Shown here piece by piece: positions 18,825 to 28,091 of a stretch of DNA of 64,000 nucleotides (positions within the stretch are counted from its first letter, which is position 1; each line of letters opens with the position of its first letter). The DNA lies in contig NZ_SMFZ01000002.1 of assembly GCF_004339565.1 (NCBI RefSeq), positions 992,001 through 1,056,000 on the forward strand, in the 5' to 3' direction. A program made the position numbers and the translations under genes. The stretch is from Pseudonocardia endophytica (lineage in GTDB: Bacteria > Actinomycetota > Actinomycetes > Mycobacteriales > Pseudonocardiaceae). The notes below the pieces were generated by a model. It saw nothing but the letters and a program-made list of their open reading frames with translations. It ran no database searches and was not told the origin of the DNA.

Positions 18825-20357
18825 TCACGCCGGAGTACCGGCGAGCTGCACCGCGACCGGGCGCGACGTCCCGTCGGCGCCGACGACGGTCAGCTCGGCA
18901 CTCGAACCCGGCATCGACGACTGCACGGCCGCCCTCAGGTCGTCCGCCGTCCCGATCACCCGGTTCCCGAAGCGGGTGACCGTGTCGCCCGGCTGCAGGC
19001 CCGCCCCGCCGCCGGTGACCCGGGCGCCGGTGTCGCCGTCGGTGACGGTGATCGGCAGCGTGGCGAGCGTCGCGTGGCCGGTGGCCAGCAGCTCGTCGGC
19101 GATCCGGCGGGCGTGGTCGATCGGGATGGCGAACCCGAGCGACTCGGCCGCGTCCTTCCCGTCGCCGGTCAGGCTGCCGCTGGTGATCCCGACGACCCGT
19201 CCCTGCGGGTCGACCAGCGGCCCTCCCGAGTTGCCGGGGTTGAGCGCGGCGTCGGTCTGGATCATGTCGACGATCTCGTCCTCCCGGCCGGCGGGGACGG
19301 GCCTGCCGAGTGCGCTGACCACGCCGCGGGTGACCGAGCCGGACAGCCCGAGCGGCTCGCCGACCGCGATCACGGACTCGCCGCGGCGCAGCGCGCCGGA
19401 GCTCCCGAGCTGCGCGGGACGCAGGCCCTGCGCGTCGGTGGCGCGCACGACGGCCAGGTCGGTCCGCGGTGCGGTGCCGACGAGCCGGAGCGGGACGACG
19501 GCGCCGTCGGAGACGACGGCCAGCAGCCGGTCCGGTGCCCCCTCGACGACGTGCGCGTTCGTCAGGATCGCGCCGTCCGGGGACAGCACGACGCCGGAAC
19601 CGCTGCTGCCGTCGGCGCCGACGATCTGCACGGTGCTCGGCGTGACGGCGTCGGCCGCCGCGGCGATCGGGTCGGACTGGGCGGCCGCTGGGGTCGGTGC
19701 GCCGGCCGACGCGTGCCCGGCGACCGCTCCGGCCGTGGCCCCGCCGACCAGGCAGGCGAGCGCCAGCACCAGGGCGGGCACCACCCGTCGCGATCCGTGG
19801 AAGGTGGCTGGCGACGGGGGCCGGAACGGCGGGTGGGGCCCGTACGGTCCCGGGTCCGACTCCGACGGTGCCGGGAGTCTCGGAGCCGGGAACGACGGCG
19901 CCGCCCGGCGCGGGTCGGGCTGCCGTACGGGCGCCTGCGGCATCGGCGGGGCGTGCCGCGTCGCGCCGTCCTGGTACGTCGAGTGCTGTGCGGCGGACCG
20001 GTATGCGGCGGACCGCTGCCGGTCGGCGGCCGGGCCGAGAGCGGCAGGCGTCGATGATGTGGTGGCCGGACGCGTCGGCGGTTGCCGGGTAGGCGTGGGC
20101 CCGGTCGGTACGGAGACGGGTCGGCCGGAAGGGGCGGGCCGCTGCGCAGTGGCCCGCGGCGCCGGGGGCGCCGACCCGGATGCCGGGCCCGACCGCGACA
20201 CGGGTCCCGACTCCGCCGGTGCGACCTGCACGGTGGCGTCGGTGTCCGGTGCGACGGTCGCCGCCGGGGCCGATCCGGTCCTCTCCGGTATCGACTCTCC
20301 GGCCGTCCGCGAACCGTCCGCGGGGTCGATGTCGAGTCGCGTACGGGTGTCGCTCAT
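18825..20357 (-). CDS. Membrane-anchored HtrA/DegP-like serine protease with PDZ domain
   Basis: A 510-residue trypsin-like protease. The N-terminal 185 residues are cytosolic, Pro/Ala/Ser-rich and disordered-looking. One transmembrane helix follows (VPALVLALACLVGGATAG). The extracytoplasmic protease has H269 (TNAHVVEG), D300 (RTDLAVVR) and S377 (NPGNSGGPL), and a degenerate PDZ-like domain closes the protein. This is the architecture of mycobacterial PepD/HtrA-type quality-control proteases. The ATG 20357 is preceded by GGAGGGG. It is convergent with the ABC gene, one base between the stops. Confidence 0.9.
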   Translation of the reverse strand: MSDTRTRLDIDPADGSRTAGESIPERTGSAPAATVAPDTDATVQVAPAESGPVSRSGPASGSAPPAPRATAQRPAPSGRPVSVPTGPTPTRQPPTRPATTSSTPAALGPAADRQRSAAYRSAAQHSTYQDGATRHAPPMPQAPVRQPDPRRAAPSFPAPRLPAPSESDPGPYGPHPPFRPPSPATFHGSRRVVPALVLALACLVGGATAGAVAGHASAGAPTPAAAQSDPIAAAADAVTPSTVQIVGADGSSGSGVVLSPDGAILTNAHVVEGAPDRLLAVVSDGAVVPLRLVGTAPRTDLAVVRATDAQGLRPAQLGSSGALRRGESVIAVGEPLGLSGSVTRGVVSALGRPVPAGREDEIVDMIQTDAALNPGNSGGPLVDPQGRVVGITSGSLTGDGKDAAESLGFAIPIDHARRIADELLATGHATLATLPITVTDGDTGARVTGGGAGLQPGDTVTRFGNRVIGTADDLRAAVQSSMPGSSAELTVVGADGTSRPVAVQLAGTPA

Positions 20358-20787
20358 GGAGCCGTCCCCTCCGAGGCCGCTCGGTCGCGGCGATCCCCCG
20401 CGGCCGGTCGTCGAGGAGGCTAGGTAGGTCGGTCGGGGACCCGTCCCGCGTCGACATCGATGCCGGCCCGCCGGCAGCCGGCCGGTCACGGCATGCCCGA
20501 CGCCCATCCCGATCCGGTGATCGGCGGAACGGTCCGGATCGTGGCGACGTCCCATCCCGATCCGGACCCGACCTCCGATCTCCGCCCGCAGGCCGGGGAA
20601 ACGGACCGGTGATCGGCGGGACTGTCCTGATCGAAGCGGGATCCTGCCTCCATCCGGACCGAATCGGTGATCATGGGCGATCGGGCCGGTCGGCGGGTGC
20701 TCCCCGTGTCGGCCGGCGACCCGAACCGGGGGTGTGCCGCGGGCCACGACGTGCGGCTCCGTCGGGGCACCGCGTTAGGGTCCGCTC
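20358..20787. other. 430-bp intergenic region with degenerate direct repeats
   Basis: It lies between two divergent starts. Besides promoters it contains at least two 27-base near-identical copies (20515-20541 and 20607-20633, 24 of 27 matching) beginning CGGTGATCGGCGG, and a weaker one at about 20670. No convincing ORF was seen. Confidence 0.7.
20515..20633. repeat. Pair of 27-bp direct repeats, 92 bp apart
   Basis: Copies at 20515-20541 and 20607-20633 differ at three positions. The core GTGATCGGCGG is also found at the head of the second and third units of the 161-bp tandem repeat near 42.5 kb, so this may be a dispersed intergenic motif of this genome. Confidence 0.65.
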
Positions 20788-21567
20788 GTGACCGAATTCG
20801 TGAGCCTGTCCGTGGACGCCGGTGTCGGGACGATCCGGATCGACCGGCCGCCGATGAACGCCCTGAACCGCCAGATCCAGGGCGAGTTGCTCGCCGTCAG
20901 CGAGGAGGCGGCGAGCAGGGCGGACGTGCGCGCCGTCGTCGTCTACGGCGGGGAGAAGACGTTCGCCGCGGGCGCCGACGTCAAGGAGATGGCCTCGATG
21001 TCCTACGCCGACATGGCCCCGGTCTCCCGGAAGCTGTCCGCGGGGCTCGGCGCGATCTCCACGATCCCGAAGCCGACCGTCGCCGCGGTGACCGGCTACG
21101 CACTGGGCGGAGGGCTCGAGGTCGCGCTCGGCGCGGACCGCCGGATCGCGGGCGACAACGCCAAGATGGGCTTCCCGGAGATCCTGCTCGGGATCTTTCC
21201 GGGCGGTGGCGGGACGCAGCGCGCGGCGCGGCTGATCGGCCCGTCGCGCACGAAGGACCTGCTCTACACCGGCCGGATGGTCACCGCGCAGGAGGCGCTG
21301 GAGATCGGGCTGGTCGACGAGGTCGTCCCGGCCGACGAGGTCCACTCCCGTTCGGTCGAGTACGCGTCGCAGTTCGCGGCCGGCCCCGCGCTCGCGCTCG
21401 CGGCGGCGAAGAAGGCCGTCGACAACGGTCTGGACACCGACCTGCGGACCGGTCTGGACATCGAGTCCGAGCTGTTCGCCGGCGTGTTCGCCAGCGAGGA
21501 CGCGAAGGCGGGCATGGTCTCCTTCGTCGAGAACGGACCCGGCAAGGCGACGTTCACCGGGCGCTGA
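20788..21567 (+). CDS. Enoyl-CoA hydratase/isomerase family protein
   Basis: A 259-residue crotonase-fold protein, probably hydrating 2-enoyl-CoA in fatty acid or branched-chain catabolism. The oxyanion segment AAGADVKEM and both catalytic glutamates are present: E111 in GGGLEVALGAD and E131 in FPEILLG, 20 residues apart as in mammalian crotonase. GTG start. It is monocistronic or followed loosely (about 80 bases) by the flavoprotein gene. The exact acyl substrate cannot be deduced. Confidence 0.9.
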   Translation: MTEFVSLSVDAGVGTIRIDRPPMNALNRQIQGELLAVSEEAASRADVRAVVVYGGEKTFAAGADVKEMASMSYADMAPVSRKLSAGLGAISTIPKPTVAAVTGYALGGGLEVALGADRRIAGDNAKMGFPEILLGIFPGGGGTQRAARLIGPSRTKDLLYTGRMVTAQEALEIGLVDEVVPADEVHSRSVEYASQFAAGPALALAAAKKAVDNGLDTDLRTGLDIESELFAGVFASEDAKAGMVSFVENGPGKATFTGR

Positions 21568-21644
21568 CCGGCCGGCACGGCGTGCTGTGACGCACGGCAC
21601 GCCGCCGGGCGTCACAGCGGCGGCCCGGATCCCGTCTCTCGGAT

Positions 21645-22706
21645 ATGAACACGACAGCGAAGAGCGGGCGGGTGCTGGTCCTCGGTGCGGGCTACGGCGG
21701 GCTGATGGCCGCGCTGCGGGCCGCGGACACGGCGGCGGTGACGCTGGTCGACCCGTCGTCGGACTTCACCGAGCGGGTCCGCGGGCACGAGCTCGCCGCG
21801 GGCGGGACGCGGATCACCCACGAGCTCGCGCCGCTGCTGCGGCGCAAGGGCGTCACGCACGTCGCGGCCCGGGCGACGGGCATCGACCTCGACAGCCGCA
21901 CGGTGCGGACCGACGACGGCGCCGAGCACCCCTACGACCGGCTGGTCTACGCGCTGGGCAGCCGCACCCGTGACCCGGGCGGGCACGACGGGCGGGTCTT
22001 CACCCCGGAGACCGCGACCTACCTGCACAAGCGCCTCGCCGACGGTCCGGGGCGGCTGGTCGTCGTCGGCGGCGGGCTGACCGGCATCGAGACGGCGGCG
22101 GAGCTGGCCGAGCGGAGCGGCTGGCGGGTGGGGCTGACGACCGCGGGTGAGGTCGGGCCGTCGTTGTCAGGGAAGGGGCGCGCGCACGTCCGCGACGTGC
22201 TGGGCCGCTTGGGCGTCGACCTCAGGGAGGGCGCCGAGGTGACGCCCGCCGACGCCGACACCGACGTCGTCGTCTGGACCGCCTCGATGAGCCCGGCCAC
22301 CGAGCTCGCGTCACGTGCCGGGCTCACGCTCGGTGCGGACGGCCGGATCGTCGTCGACGAGTACCTGCGGTCGGTCTCGCACCCGGACGTCTACGCCGCG
22401 GGTGACGCCGCGGCGGCATGGTCGCCGGACGCGGGAGCGCTGCGCATGGCGTGTGCGACGGCGCTCCCGGCCGGTACCCGGGCCGGGCGCAACGCGGCGG
22501 CCGAGCTGTCCGGCGGGCGGGCGCGACCGCTCCGGTACCGCTACCAGCTGCAGTGCCTGAGCCTGGGCCGCCACGACGGGCTCGTCCAGCGGGTCCGCGG
22601 GGACGACTCGCCGACCGATCTCGTCGTCCGGGGACGGCTCGCCGCGACCGTCAAGGAGCAGATCGTGCTCTCGACGGTCCGGGTCCTGCGCATGGCCGCA
22701 CGCTGA
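21645..22706 (+). CDS. NDH-2-like FAD/NAD(P)-dependent oxidoreductase
   Basis: A 353-residue two-dinucleotide-fold flavoprotein: FAD site VLGAGYGGLMAAL near the N-terminus, NAD(P) site VVGGGLTGIETAAEL at about 145, and the second FAD motif VYAAGDAAAAW at about 250. There is no redox CxxC. The pattern fits type II NADH dehydrogenase-like proteins, which pass electrons to quinone, but the family also contains sulfide and other quinone oxidoreductases. It is shorter than true Ndh (about 450) and lacks an obvious C-terminal membrane helix. Confidence 0.8.
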   Translation: MNTTAKSGRVLVLGAGYGGLMAALRAADTAAVTLVDPSSDFTERVRGHELAAGGTRITHELAPLLRRKGVTHVAARATGIDLDSRTVRTDDGAEHPYDRLVYALGSRTRDPGGHDGRVFTPETATYLHKRLADGPGRLVVVGGGLTGIETAAELAERSGWRVGLTTAGEVGPSLSGKGRAHVRDVLGRLGVDLREGAEVTPADADTDVVVWTASMSPATELASRAGLTLGADGRIVVDEYLRSVSHPDVYAAGDAAAAWSPDAGALRMACATALPAGTRAGRNAAAELSGGRARPLRYRYQLQCLSLGRHDGLVQRVRGDDSPTDLVVRGRLAATVKEQIVLSTVRVLRMAAR

Positions 22707-22759
22707 CCTTCCGTAGTTCCCCGGACGGGAGTGTCGGTGCCGACGGTTAACCTGCGCGC

Positions 22760-23719
22760 ATGACCTCCGACCCGGCACCCACCCCGCACGCCAGCGCCGA
22801 CCAGGTCGAGGCGGCATGGAACGACCCGAAGCTCGCCAACGTGCTCTACCACGACTGGGAGGCCGGGACCTACGACGAGAAGTGGTCGATCAGCTACGAC
22901 GAGCGCTGCATCGACTACGCGGCGGGCCGCTTCCGGCGCGCCGCACCGTGGGACGGGCGGCCCTACCTGCGGGCGCTGGAGCTGGGCAGCGGGACCGGGT
23001 TCTTCCTGCTGAACCTCATGCAGGCCGGCGTGGCCGACCGCGGTGCGGTGACCGACCTGTCGCCCGGGATGGTGCAGGCGGCGCTGCGCAACGCGGGGAA
23101 CCTCGGGCTAGACGTCGAGGGCCGGGTGGCCGACGCCGAGCGGATCCCGTTCCCGGACGACAGCTTCGACCTCGTCGTCGGACATGCGGTGCTGCACCAC
23201 ATCCCGGACGTCGAGGCGGCGCTGCGCGAGGTGCTGCGCGTGCTCGAGCCGGGCGGGCGGTTCGTGTTCGCCGGCGAGCCGACCCGGGTCGGGGACGCCT
23301 ACGCCCGCACGCTCGGGCAGTGGACGTGGAAGGCGACCACGACCGTCACGAAGCTGCCGCCGCTGTCCGGGTGGCGGCGCCCGCAGTCCGAGCTCGACGA
23401 GTCGTCGCGGGCGGCGGCGCTGGAGTCCGTGGTCGACCTGCACACGTTCGACCCGGCCGGCCTGGAACGCACCGCCCGCAGCGCGGGCGCCGAGGGCGTG
23501 CGCGTGAGCACCGAGGAGTTCAGCGCCGCGATGCTCGGCTGGCCGGTGCGCACGTTCGAGGCCGCCGTCCCGCCCGGGAAGCTGGGCTGGAACTGGGCGA
23601 TGTTCGCCTATCACGGCTGGCAGGGCCTGTCCTGGGTGGACGATCACGTGCTGACCCACGTGGTGCCGCGGGCCTGGTTCTACAACGCGCTCGTCACCGG
23701 AACGAAGAGTCGATCGTGA
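22760..23719 (+). CDS. Class I SAM-dependent methyltransferase
   Basis: A 319-residue Rossmann-fold methyltransferase. Motif I is LELGSGTGFFLLNL (about 73-86), the post-I acidic site is in VTDLSPGMV, and motif IV region is FDLVVGHAVLHHIPD. The C-terminal 120 residues are extra and contain aromatic-rich sequence (WNWAMFAYHGWQGLSW). The stop overlaps the sensor kinase GTG by 4 bases, so it is part of a methyltransferase-kinase-regulator operon. Substrate unknown. Confidence 0.85.
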   Translation: MTSDPAPTPHASADQVEAAWNDPKLANVLYHDWEAGTYDEKWSISYDERCIDYAAGRFRRAAPWDGRPYLRALELGSGTGFFLLNLMQAGVADRGAVTDLSPGMVQAALRNAGNLGLDVEGRVADAERIPFPDDSFDLVVGHAVLHHIPDVEAALREVLRVLEPGGRFVFAGEPTRVGDAYARTLGQWTWKATTTVTKLPPLSGWRRPQSELDESSRAAALESVVDLHTFDPAGLERTARSAGAEGVRVSTEEFSAAMLGWPVRTFEAAVPPGKLGWNWAMFAYHGWQGLSWVDDHVLTHVVPRAWFYNALVTGTKSRS

Positions 23720-24918
23720 ACGGCTCGCCGGAACGCCCACGGTTGTCGGTCGTGCGCGCCACGCTCGACGACGTGGAGCACCCGCTCGAGCCGTTCTGGC
23801 GCGGAGTGATCGCGTTCCGGCTGCTCACGCTCGTCACCGTGATCGGGGTGACGCTGTGGCACCTCGACGGCTACGCGCGCCCGTACGGCGCGGCCGTGGT
23901 TCTCGTCGTCATGACACTGTGGACGGCCGTCCTGTCCTGGGGATATCTCGGACGGCTGCCCGGCCTGCCGGACCGCCGCGGAGCGCTCGCCGTCGCCGAC
24001 CTGGCCGTGTGCTGCCTGGTCATGGCGGCCACGCCGCTCGTCGTGTTCGAGGCGCAGCTCGACGCCGGCACGCCGGGCATGGGCTCGATCTGGACGTCCG
24101 GGTCCGTGCTGGCCTGCGCCGTCGCGTTCCGGATCCGCGGCGGGCTGATCGCGGCGCTGGTCATCTCCGCCGCGCTGGTGCTGAGCAAGTGGCGGTTCGG
24201 CCTGCTCGAGCTCGGCGACATCGAGCTGCTGGTGCTGGCCGGGCTGACGGTCGGGTTCGCGTCCCGGGTGCTGCAACGGGCGGCGGCACGCCTGCGCCGG
24301 AGCGCGGCGCAGCAGGCGGCGGACGCGGAGCGGGAACGGCTCACCCGCCAGATCCACGACGGCGTGCTCCAGGTGCTCGCGCACGTGCAGCGCCGCGGGA
24401 CGGAGATGGGCGGCGGCGCGGCCGAGCTCGGGACGCTGGCCGGCGAGCAGGAGGTCGCGCTGCGGACACTGCTCACCGCCGGAGCCCCGACCACCGACGC
24501 GACCGGCCACCGCGATCTCGGTGCCGCGCTACGGACGCTCTCGTCGCCGCGGGTCACGGTGTCCGCTCCCGCCGATCCGCTGGAGCTGCCTGCCTCCGTC
24601 ACCGACGAGATCGAGGCCGTCGTCCGTGCCGCGCTGGCCAACGTGGACGCGCACGCGGGCCCGGAGGCGCGGGCCTGGGTGCTGGTCGAGGAGCTGGACC
24701 GGGATCTGGAGATCAGCGTCCGCGACGACGGCCCCGGCATCCCGGACGGCCGTCTCGCCGAGGCCGAGTCGGAGGGCCGCCTCGGCGTGGCCCGCTCGAT
24801 CCGCGGCCGCGTCGAGCAGCTCGGTGGCACGCTGTCCCTCGACACCGGGCCGGGCCGGGGGACCGAGTGGGCCGTACGGGTGCCGCGCCCGGTCCGCACA
24901 CAGGGGGTGGCGTCGTGA
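23716..24918 (+). CDS. MacS-like sensor histidine kinase
   Basis: A 400-residue membrane kinase starting at GTG 23716. About six hydrophobic segments occupy residues 30-195 (DUF5931-like sensor). The phospho-acceptor box is RQIHDGVLQVLAHV (His about 214), typical of the actinobacterial MacS family, and the ATP-binding domain ends with VRDDGPGIPDG and GRGTEW. It overlaps its neighbours by 4 bases on both sides (GTGA), so it is co-translated with the methyltransferase and the LuxR regulator that follows. Confidence 0.85.
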   Translation: MNGSPERPRLSVVRATLDDVEHPLEPFWRGVIAFRLLTLVTVIGVTLWHLDGYARPYGAAVVLVVMTLWTAVLSWGYLGRLPGLPDRRGALAVADLAVCCLVMAATPLVVFEAQLDAGTPGMGSIWTSGSVLACAVAFRIRGGLIAALVISAALVLSKWRFGLLELGDIELLVLAGLTVGFASRVLQRAAARLRRSAAQQAADAERERLTRQIHDGVLQVLAHVQRRGTEMGGGAAELGTLAGEQEVALRTLLTAGAPTTDATGHRDLGAALRTLSSPRVTVSAPADPLELPASVTDEIEAVVRAALANVDAHAGPEARAWVLVEELDRDLEISVRDDGPGIPDGRLAEAESEGRLGVARSIRGRVEQLGGTLSLDTGPGRGTEWAVRVPRPVRTQGVAS

Positions 24919-25583
24919 CCGAGGAGGCCGAGGTGCGGGTGATGGTCGTCGACGACCATCCGATCTGGCGCGAGGGCGTGGCCCGCGACCTGACCGAACG
25001 CGGCTGCGACGTCGTCGCGACGGCTCCGGACGCGCCCGCCGCCGTCCGGATCGCGGCGGCCGTGCGACCGGACGTCGTGCTGATGGACCTCAATCTCGGC
25101 GAGACGTCCGGCGTCGGAGCGATCGCCGAGATCATGGCGGCCCGCCCGGAGACCCGGATCCTCGTGCTGTCCGCCAGCGGCGAGCACGGCGACGTGCTCG
25201 AGGCGGTGAAGGCGGGCGCCACCGGCTACCTGATCAAGTCCGCGGGCGCCGAGGAGCTGCTGGACGCCGTGCGCCGCACCGCTCGCGGTGTCGCCGTGTT
25301 CACGCCGGGCCTGGCCGGGCTCGTGCTCGGCGAGTTCCGCAAGATGGCCGACGCGCCCGCCCGCAAGGACGGCGAGCCGGCCGTCCCGGCGCTGACCGAC
25401 CGGGAGACCGAGGTGCTGCGGCTGGTCGCGAAGGGGCTGACGGCCCGGCAGATCGGCGAGCGCCTCGTCGTCTCGCACCGCACGGTGGAGAGCCACGTCC
25501 AGAACACGCTGCGCAAGCTGCAGCTGCACAACCGCTCCCAGCTCGTCCGGTACGCGATCGAGAGCGGACTCGCAGACGAGTGA
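24915..25583 (+). CDS. NarL/LuxR-family response regulator (partner of the MacS-like kinase)
   Basis: A 222-residue two-domain regulator. The receiver is complete: acidic pair in VVDDHP, phospho-acceptor Asp in VVLMDLNLGE, and the conserved Lys in GYLIKSAG. The LuxR HTH is LTDRETEVLRLVAKGLTARQ followed by RTVESHVQNTLRKL. GTG start overlaps the kinase stop. It probably activates or represses the local operon and the LuxR-like gene that follows. Confidence 0.92.
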   Translation: MTEEAEVRVMVVDDHPIWREGVARDLTERGCDVVATAPDAPAAVRIAAAVRPDVVLMDLNLGETSGVGAIAEIMAARPETRILVLSASGEHGDVLEAVKAGATGYLIKSAGAEELLDAVRRTARGVAVFTPGLAGLVLGEFRKMADAPARKDGEPAVPALTDRETEVLRLVAKGLTARQIGERLVVSHRTVESHVQNTLRKLQLHNRSQLVRYAIESGLADE

Positions 25584-25693
25584 ACGTCGACCCGTTCGTC
25601 CGATAGGCCCGTTCCGGGTGATCGCGAGCCCGTCCGGTGGATGGCATGCTGGTCCGTCCGGAGTCGAGGGGATCGTGAGGTGGAGGTCGACCG

Positions 25694-26296
25694 GTGGAGC
25701 ACGACGAGTCCATCGGTGCCGTGGTCGTGGGCCTGCCGCCGGTCCCCGCCTCCGTGACGGTCCTGGCCACCGTGACGGCAGCCGAGCTTCCCGCGGCCGT
25801 CGCCCGGCTCCGGCCACGGCTCGGCATCGTCGACCTGGACGCCGGCAGGGACGCCGGGATCGTCGCGATCTCCGCACTCGCCGACCAGATCCCGGACGTG
25901 CCCGTCCTCGCCTCGTCCGCCGGGATCGCGCATGCCACGGTGCTCGACGCCGTCCGCGCCGGTGCCGCCGGATATGCCGCGGGGGCCGACCCGCACACGA
26001 TCGCCGAGCTCGTCGACGCCGTGGTGGAGGGCCGTCCCGCGTTCAGCCCGGGGCTGGCCGAGCTGGTGCTGGACGCCGTCGCGGACCCGGCGACGACGGC
26101 GGCGCCGCCGCTGAGCCCGCGCGAGTCCGACGTGCTGCTGCTGGTCGTCGAGGGCCTGACCGCCCGACAGATCGCCGGTCGCCTGGTGCTGTCGCCACGC
26201 ACCGTGGAGAACCACGTGCAGCGACTGCTCCGCAAGTTCGACGTGCCGGGGCGCGGCGCACTCGTCCGGTACGCGATCGAGCACGGCCTGGCCTGA
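25694..26296 (+). CDS. LuxR-family regulator with degenerate receiver domain
   Basis: A 200-residue paralogue of the preceding regulator. The LuxR HTH is intact (LSPRESDVLLLVVEGLTARQ, RTVENHVQRLLRKF). In the receiver the N-terminal Asp pair is replaced by VVVGLPP and the conserved Lys by Ala (GYAAGADP), while the Asp of IVDLDAG is kept. Phosphorylation by a kinase is therefore doubtful. It lies 110 bases after the standard regulator and shares the C-terminal LVRYAIE-x-GL ending, so it arose by duplication. Confidence 0.85.
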   Translation: MEHDESIGAVVVGLPPVPASVTVLATVTAAELPAAVARLRPRLGIVDLDAGRDAGIVAISALADQIPDVPVLASSAGIAHATVLDAVRAGAAGYAAGADPHTIAELVDAVVEGRPAFSPGLAELVLDAVADPATTAAPPLSPRESDVLLLVVEGLTARQIAGRLVLSPRTVENHVQRLLRKFDVPGRGALVRYAIEHGLA

Positions 26297-26305
26297 AACG
26301 GTTTC

Positions 26306-26722
26306 TCAGTCCCCGCAGGAACCGGTTCCGGACGGCAGGATCCGCGGCGAGACCCTCCGGCACAACCGCACGCCGACGACGATTCCCGCGATCGTCGCGA
26401 GAGCGGGCAGATAACCGCTGCCCAGTTGCACCAACGGAATGGCCGGGCATCCTCCGGAGATCGCCCATCCGATACCGAACAACACGGCTCCCGGCACGAC
26501 TCCCGCATGGAGCCGGGGCGGCACCCGTCGCACACCGATGACGGCGAACACCACCACGATGATCGCGACGGCGCCGGCGAACGCGAGCAGCATCCGCGGA
26601 TCGCGGAGCGTGAACATGGTGTGGAGCTGGCCGTAGTCACCGAAGCCGATGTTCGCGACGACGAAACCGAGCGCGAGGCCGGCGACGACGTTGGCGAACA
26701 GGGCCGCACCGCGGGTGCGCAT
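26306..26722 (-). CDS. YeeE/YedE family half-transporter (DUF6691-like, C-terminal half)
   Basis: A 138-residue membrane protein with four hydrophobic segments. It resembles the second half of YeeE/YedE sulfur transporters: GFGDYGQLHTMFTLRD and FGIGWAISGGCPAIPLVQLG, where the conserved Cys is thought to relay thiosulfate-type sulfur. ATG 26722 shares its A with the TGA of the first half gene (TGATG), so the halves are co-translated and presumably form one channel. Sulfur compound transport is family-level knowledge. Confidence 0.82.
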   Translation of the reverse strand: MRTRGAALFANVVAGLALGFVVANIGFGDYGQLHTMFTLRDPRMLLAFAGAVAIIVVVFAVIGVRRVPPRLHAGVVPGAVLFGIGWAISGGCPAIPLVQLGSGYLPALATIAGIVVGVRLCRRVSPRILPSGTGSCGD

Positions 26723-27327
26723 CAGAGCGCCAGCAGGGTCGAGACTCCGACCGCGGTTCCGAAGAACACGGCGGTCGCGAGGATGCTCGTCGGGTAGAGG
26801 CGCCCGCAGCCGGACAGGCCGTGGCCGGAGCTGCACCCGCCGGCGAGCCGGGTCCCGAAGCCCACGAGCACGCCGCCCACGAACAGCACGGCGACCATGC
26901 CCCACGGGTTCCCGGTCACCACCGTGCTGAAGACCTGCCCCATGTCCAGGTGGAGCTGCAGGCGACCGCTGGTGGCGGCCGCGAGCGTCCCGCCCAGCGT
27001 GACGGACACCAGCAACGCGATCTGGGAGGCGAGCGGCATGGGTCGCCGGAGCGCGGGTTCGTCCTCGCTGACCTGCGACGACGGCGTCGGGATCGTCGCG
27101 GCCGTCGGGGCCGGACCCGTTGCTGCCGGACCGGCAGCCAGCGCTTCGACGAGCGCCCGCTGGTCCAGCCCGGCGTCGACCCGCTCGACCGCCCGCTCGC
27201 GACGCCAGTGCACGACGCGGTCCCACGCGTTCGACACCCCGAGCGAGCGGTCGGTGGTCAGCGTGTGGTTGATCGTGACCAGGGCGAGGGCGATCGCGCC
27301 CGCCCACCACGGCCAGTAGCTACTCAT
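26722..27327 (-). CDS. YeeE/YedE family half-transporter (N-terminal half)
   Basis: A 201-residue membrane protein with one N-terminal helix ([17 protein letters not shown]), a polar linker and about four further helices. The diagnostic motif is [18 protein letters not shown], matching the thiosulfate-handling Cys motif of YeeE/TsuA-type permeases. Its start overlaps the end of the upstream Cys-motif gene by 8 bases, and its stop overlaps the second half. The extra N-terminal helix plus about 60-residue linker is not part of the usual core. Confidence 0.82.
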   Translation of the reverse strand: MSSYWPWWAGAIALALVTINHTLTTDRSLGVSNAWDRVVHWRRERAVERVDAGLDQRALVEALAAGPAATGPAPTAATIPTPSSQVSEDEPALRRPMPLASQIALLVSVTLGGTLAAATSGRLQLHLDMGQVFSTVVTGNPWGMVAVLFVGGVLVGFGTRLAGGCSSGHGLSGCGRLYPTSILATAVFFGTAVGVSTLLAL

Positions 27328-27802
27328 AGGGGCCCCTCATCCAGTCCGTGAGGCGCGTCCACCAGCGGCGCGCCGGTCGTCGGGGTTCCCGCACGGGGCG
27401 GGACGTCTCGCTCGGCTGCCGCGGCCGCGGGACGAACGGCGATGCGACGGGCCGCTCGACGACGACGCGCGGCTCGCCGGTCGGGCCCATCGGCTGGAAG
27501 GCGCCCGGGTCGTCCACGGTCTCGGGGAGCACCCGGACGGCCGCCGCACCACCGGCCGCGTCGACGGAGGCCGCGGACACGGCGGGAGCGGCGACCGTGT
27601 CCGCGGCGTACAGCTGGATGTGCTGGGCGTGGCGTCCGTTCGGGAGGAGTCCCAGCGGAACGACCTCCCCCTGCATCGACAGGGCGTACCGCGCGCACTT
27701 CTGCGATCCCTCGGAACTGTCGCAGTAATAGCGACGCCATTCCCTCAGGCTCTCGTTCATCAGAGGGAAGAGTGGACAGCCGGAAGCGTGGGGGCATGCC
27801 AT
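27320..27802 (-). CDS. Small protein with N-terminal four-cysteine motif, first gene of the YeeE operon
   Basis: A 160-residue protein. Cysteines at 3, 9, 27 and 36 (C-x5-C-x17-C-x8-C, within CPHASGC and [12 protein letters not shown]) could hold a metal or Fe-S cluster. The middle is Ala/Val-rich and the C-terminus is strongly basic ([17 protein letters not shown]). It overlaps the half-transporter gene by 8 bases. I do not recognise a named family. Co-translation suggests a redox or sulfur-relay partner of the transporter, which is inference. Confidence 0.7.
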   Translation of the reverse strand: MACPHASGCPLFPLMNESLREWRRYYCDSSEGSQKCARYALSMQGEVVPLGLLPNGRHAQHIQLYAADTVAAPAVSAASVDAAGGAAAVRVLPETVDDPGAFQPMGPTGEPRVVVERPVASPFVPRPRQPSETSRPVREPRRPARRWWTRLTDWMRGPYE

Positions 27803-28091
27803 GGGAGTTCCGATCGTCGCGCGGAGAGTGCGGAGTATCCGGCGTTCCGGTTGCGGTTCGTCGAATGAAGGACCGTCCGTGTCGGTACGACGAGTTTAAT
27901 TTGCGCGGAGTCGGTGGTTGCGCATCCGGAGTCCGATGGTCGGTTCCCGGCGCCCAGCTGCCGGACGTTCCGACGTGCGCAGCAGCCGTGAACGCCGTTC
28001 GGACGATGCTCGTTGCTGCGGTCGGCCCTATGTGCGCACCGTGTGTGTCCTGTCGGACACGGAGAGCCGTTCGGCTCGTCGGGACGGCCGC

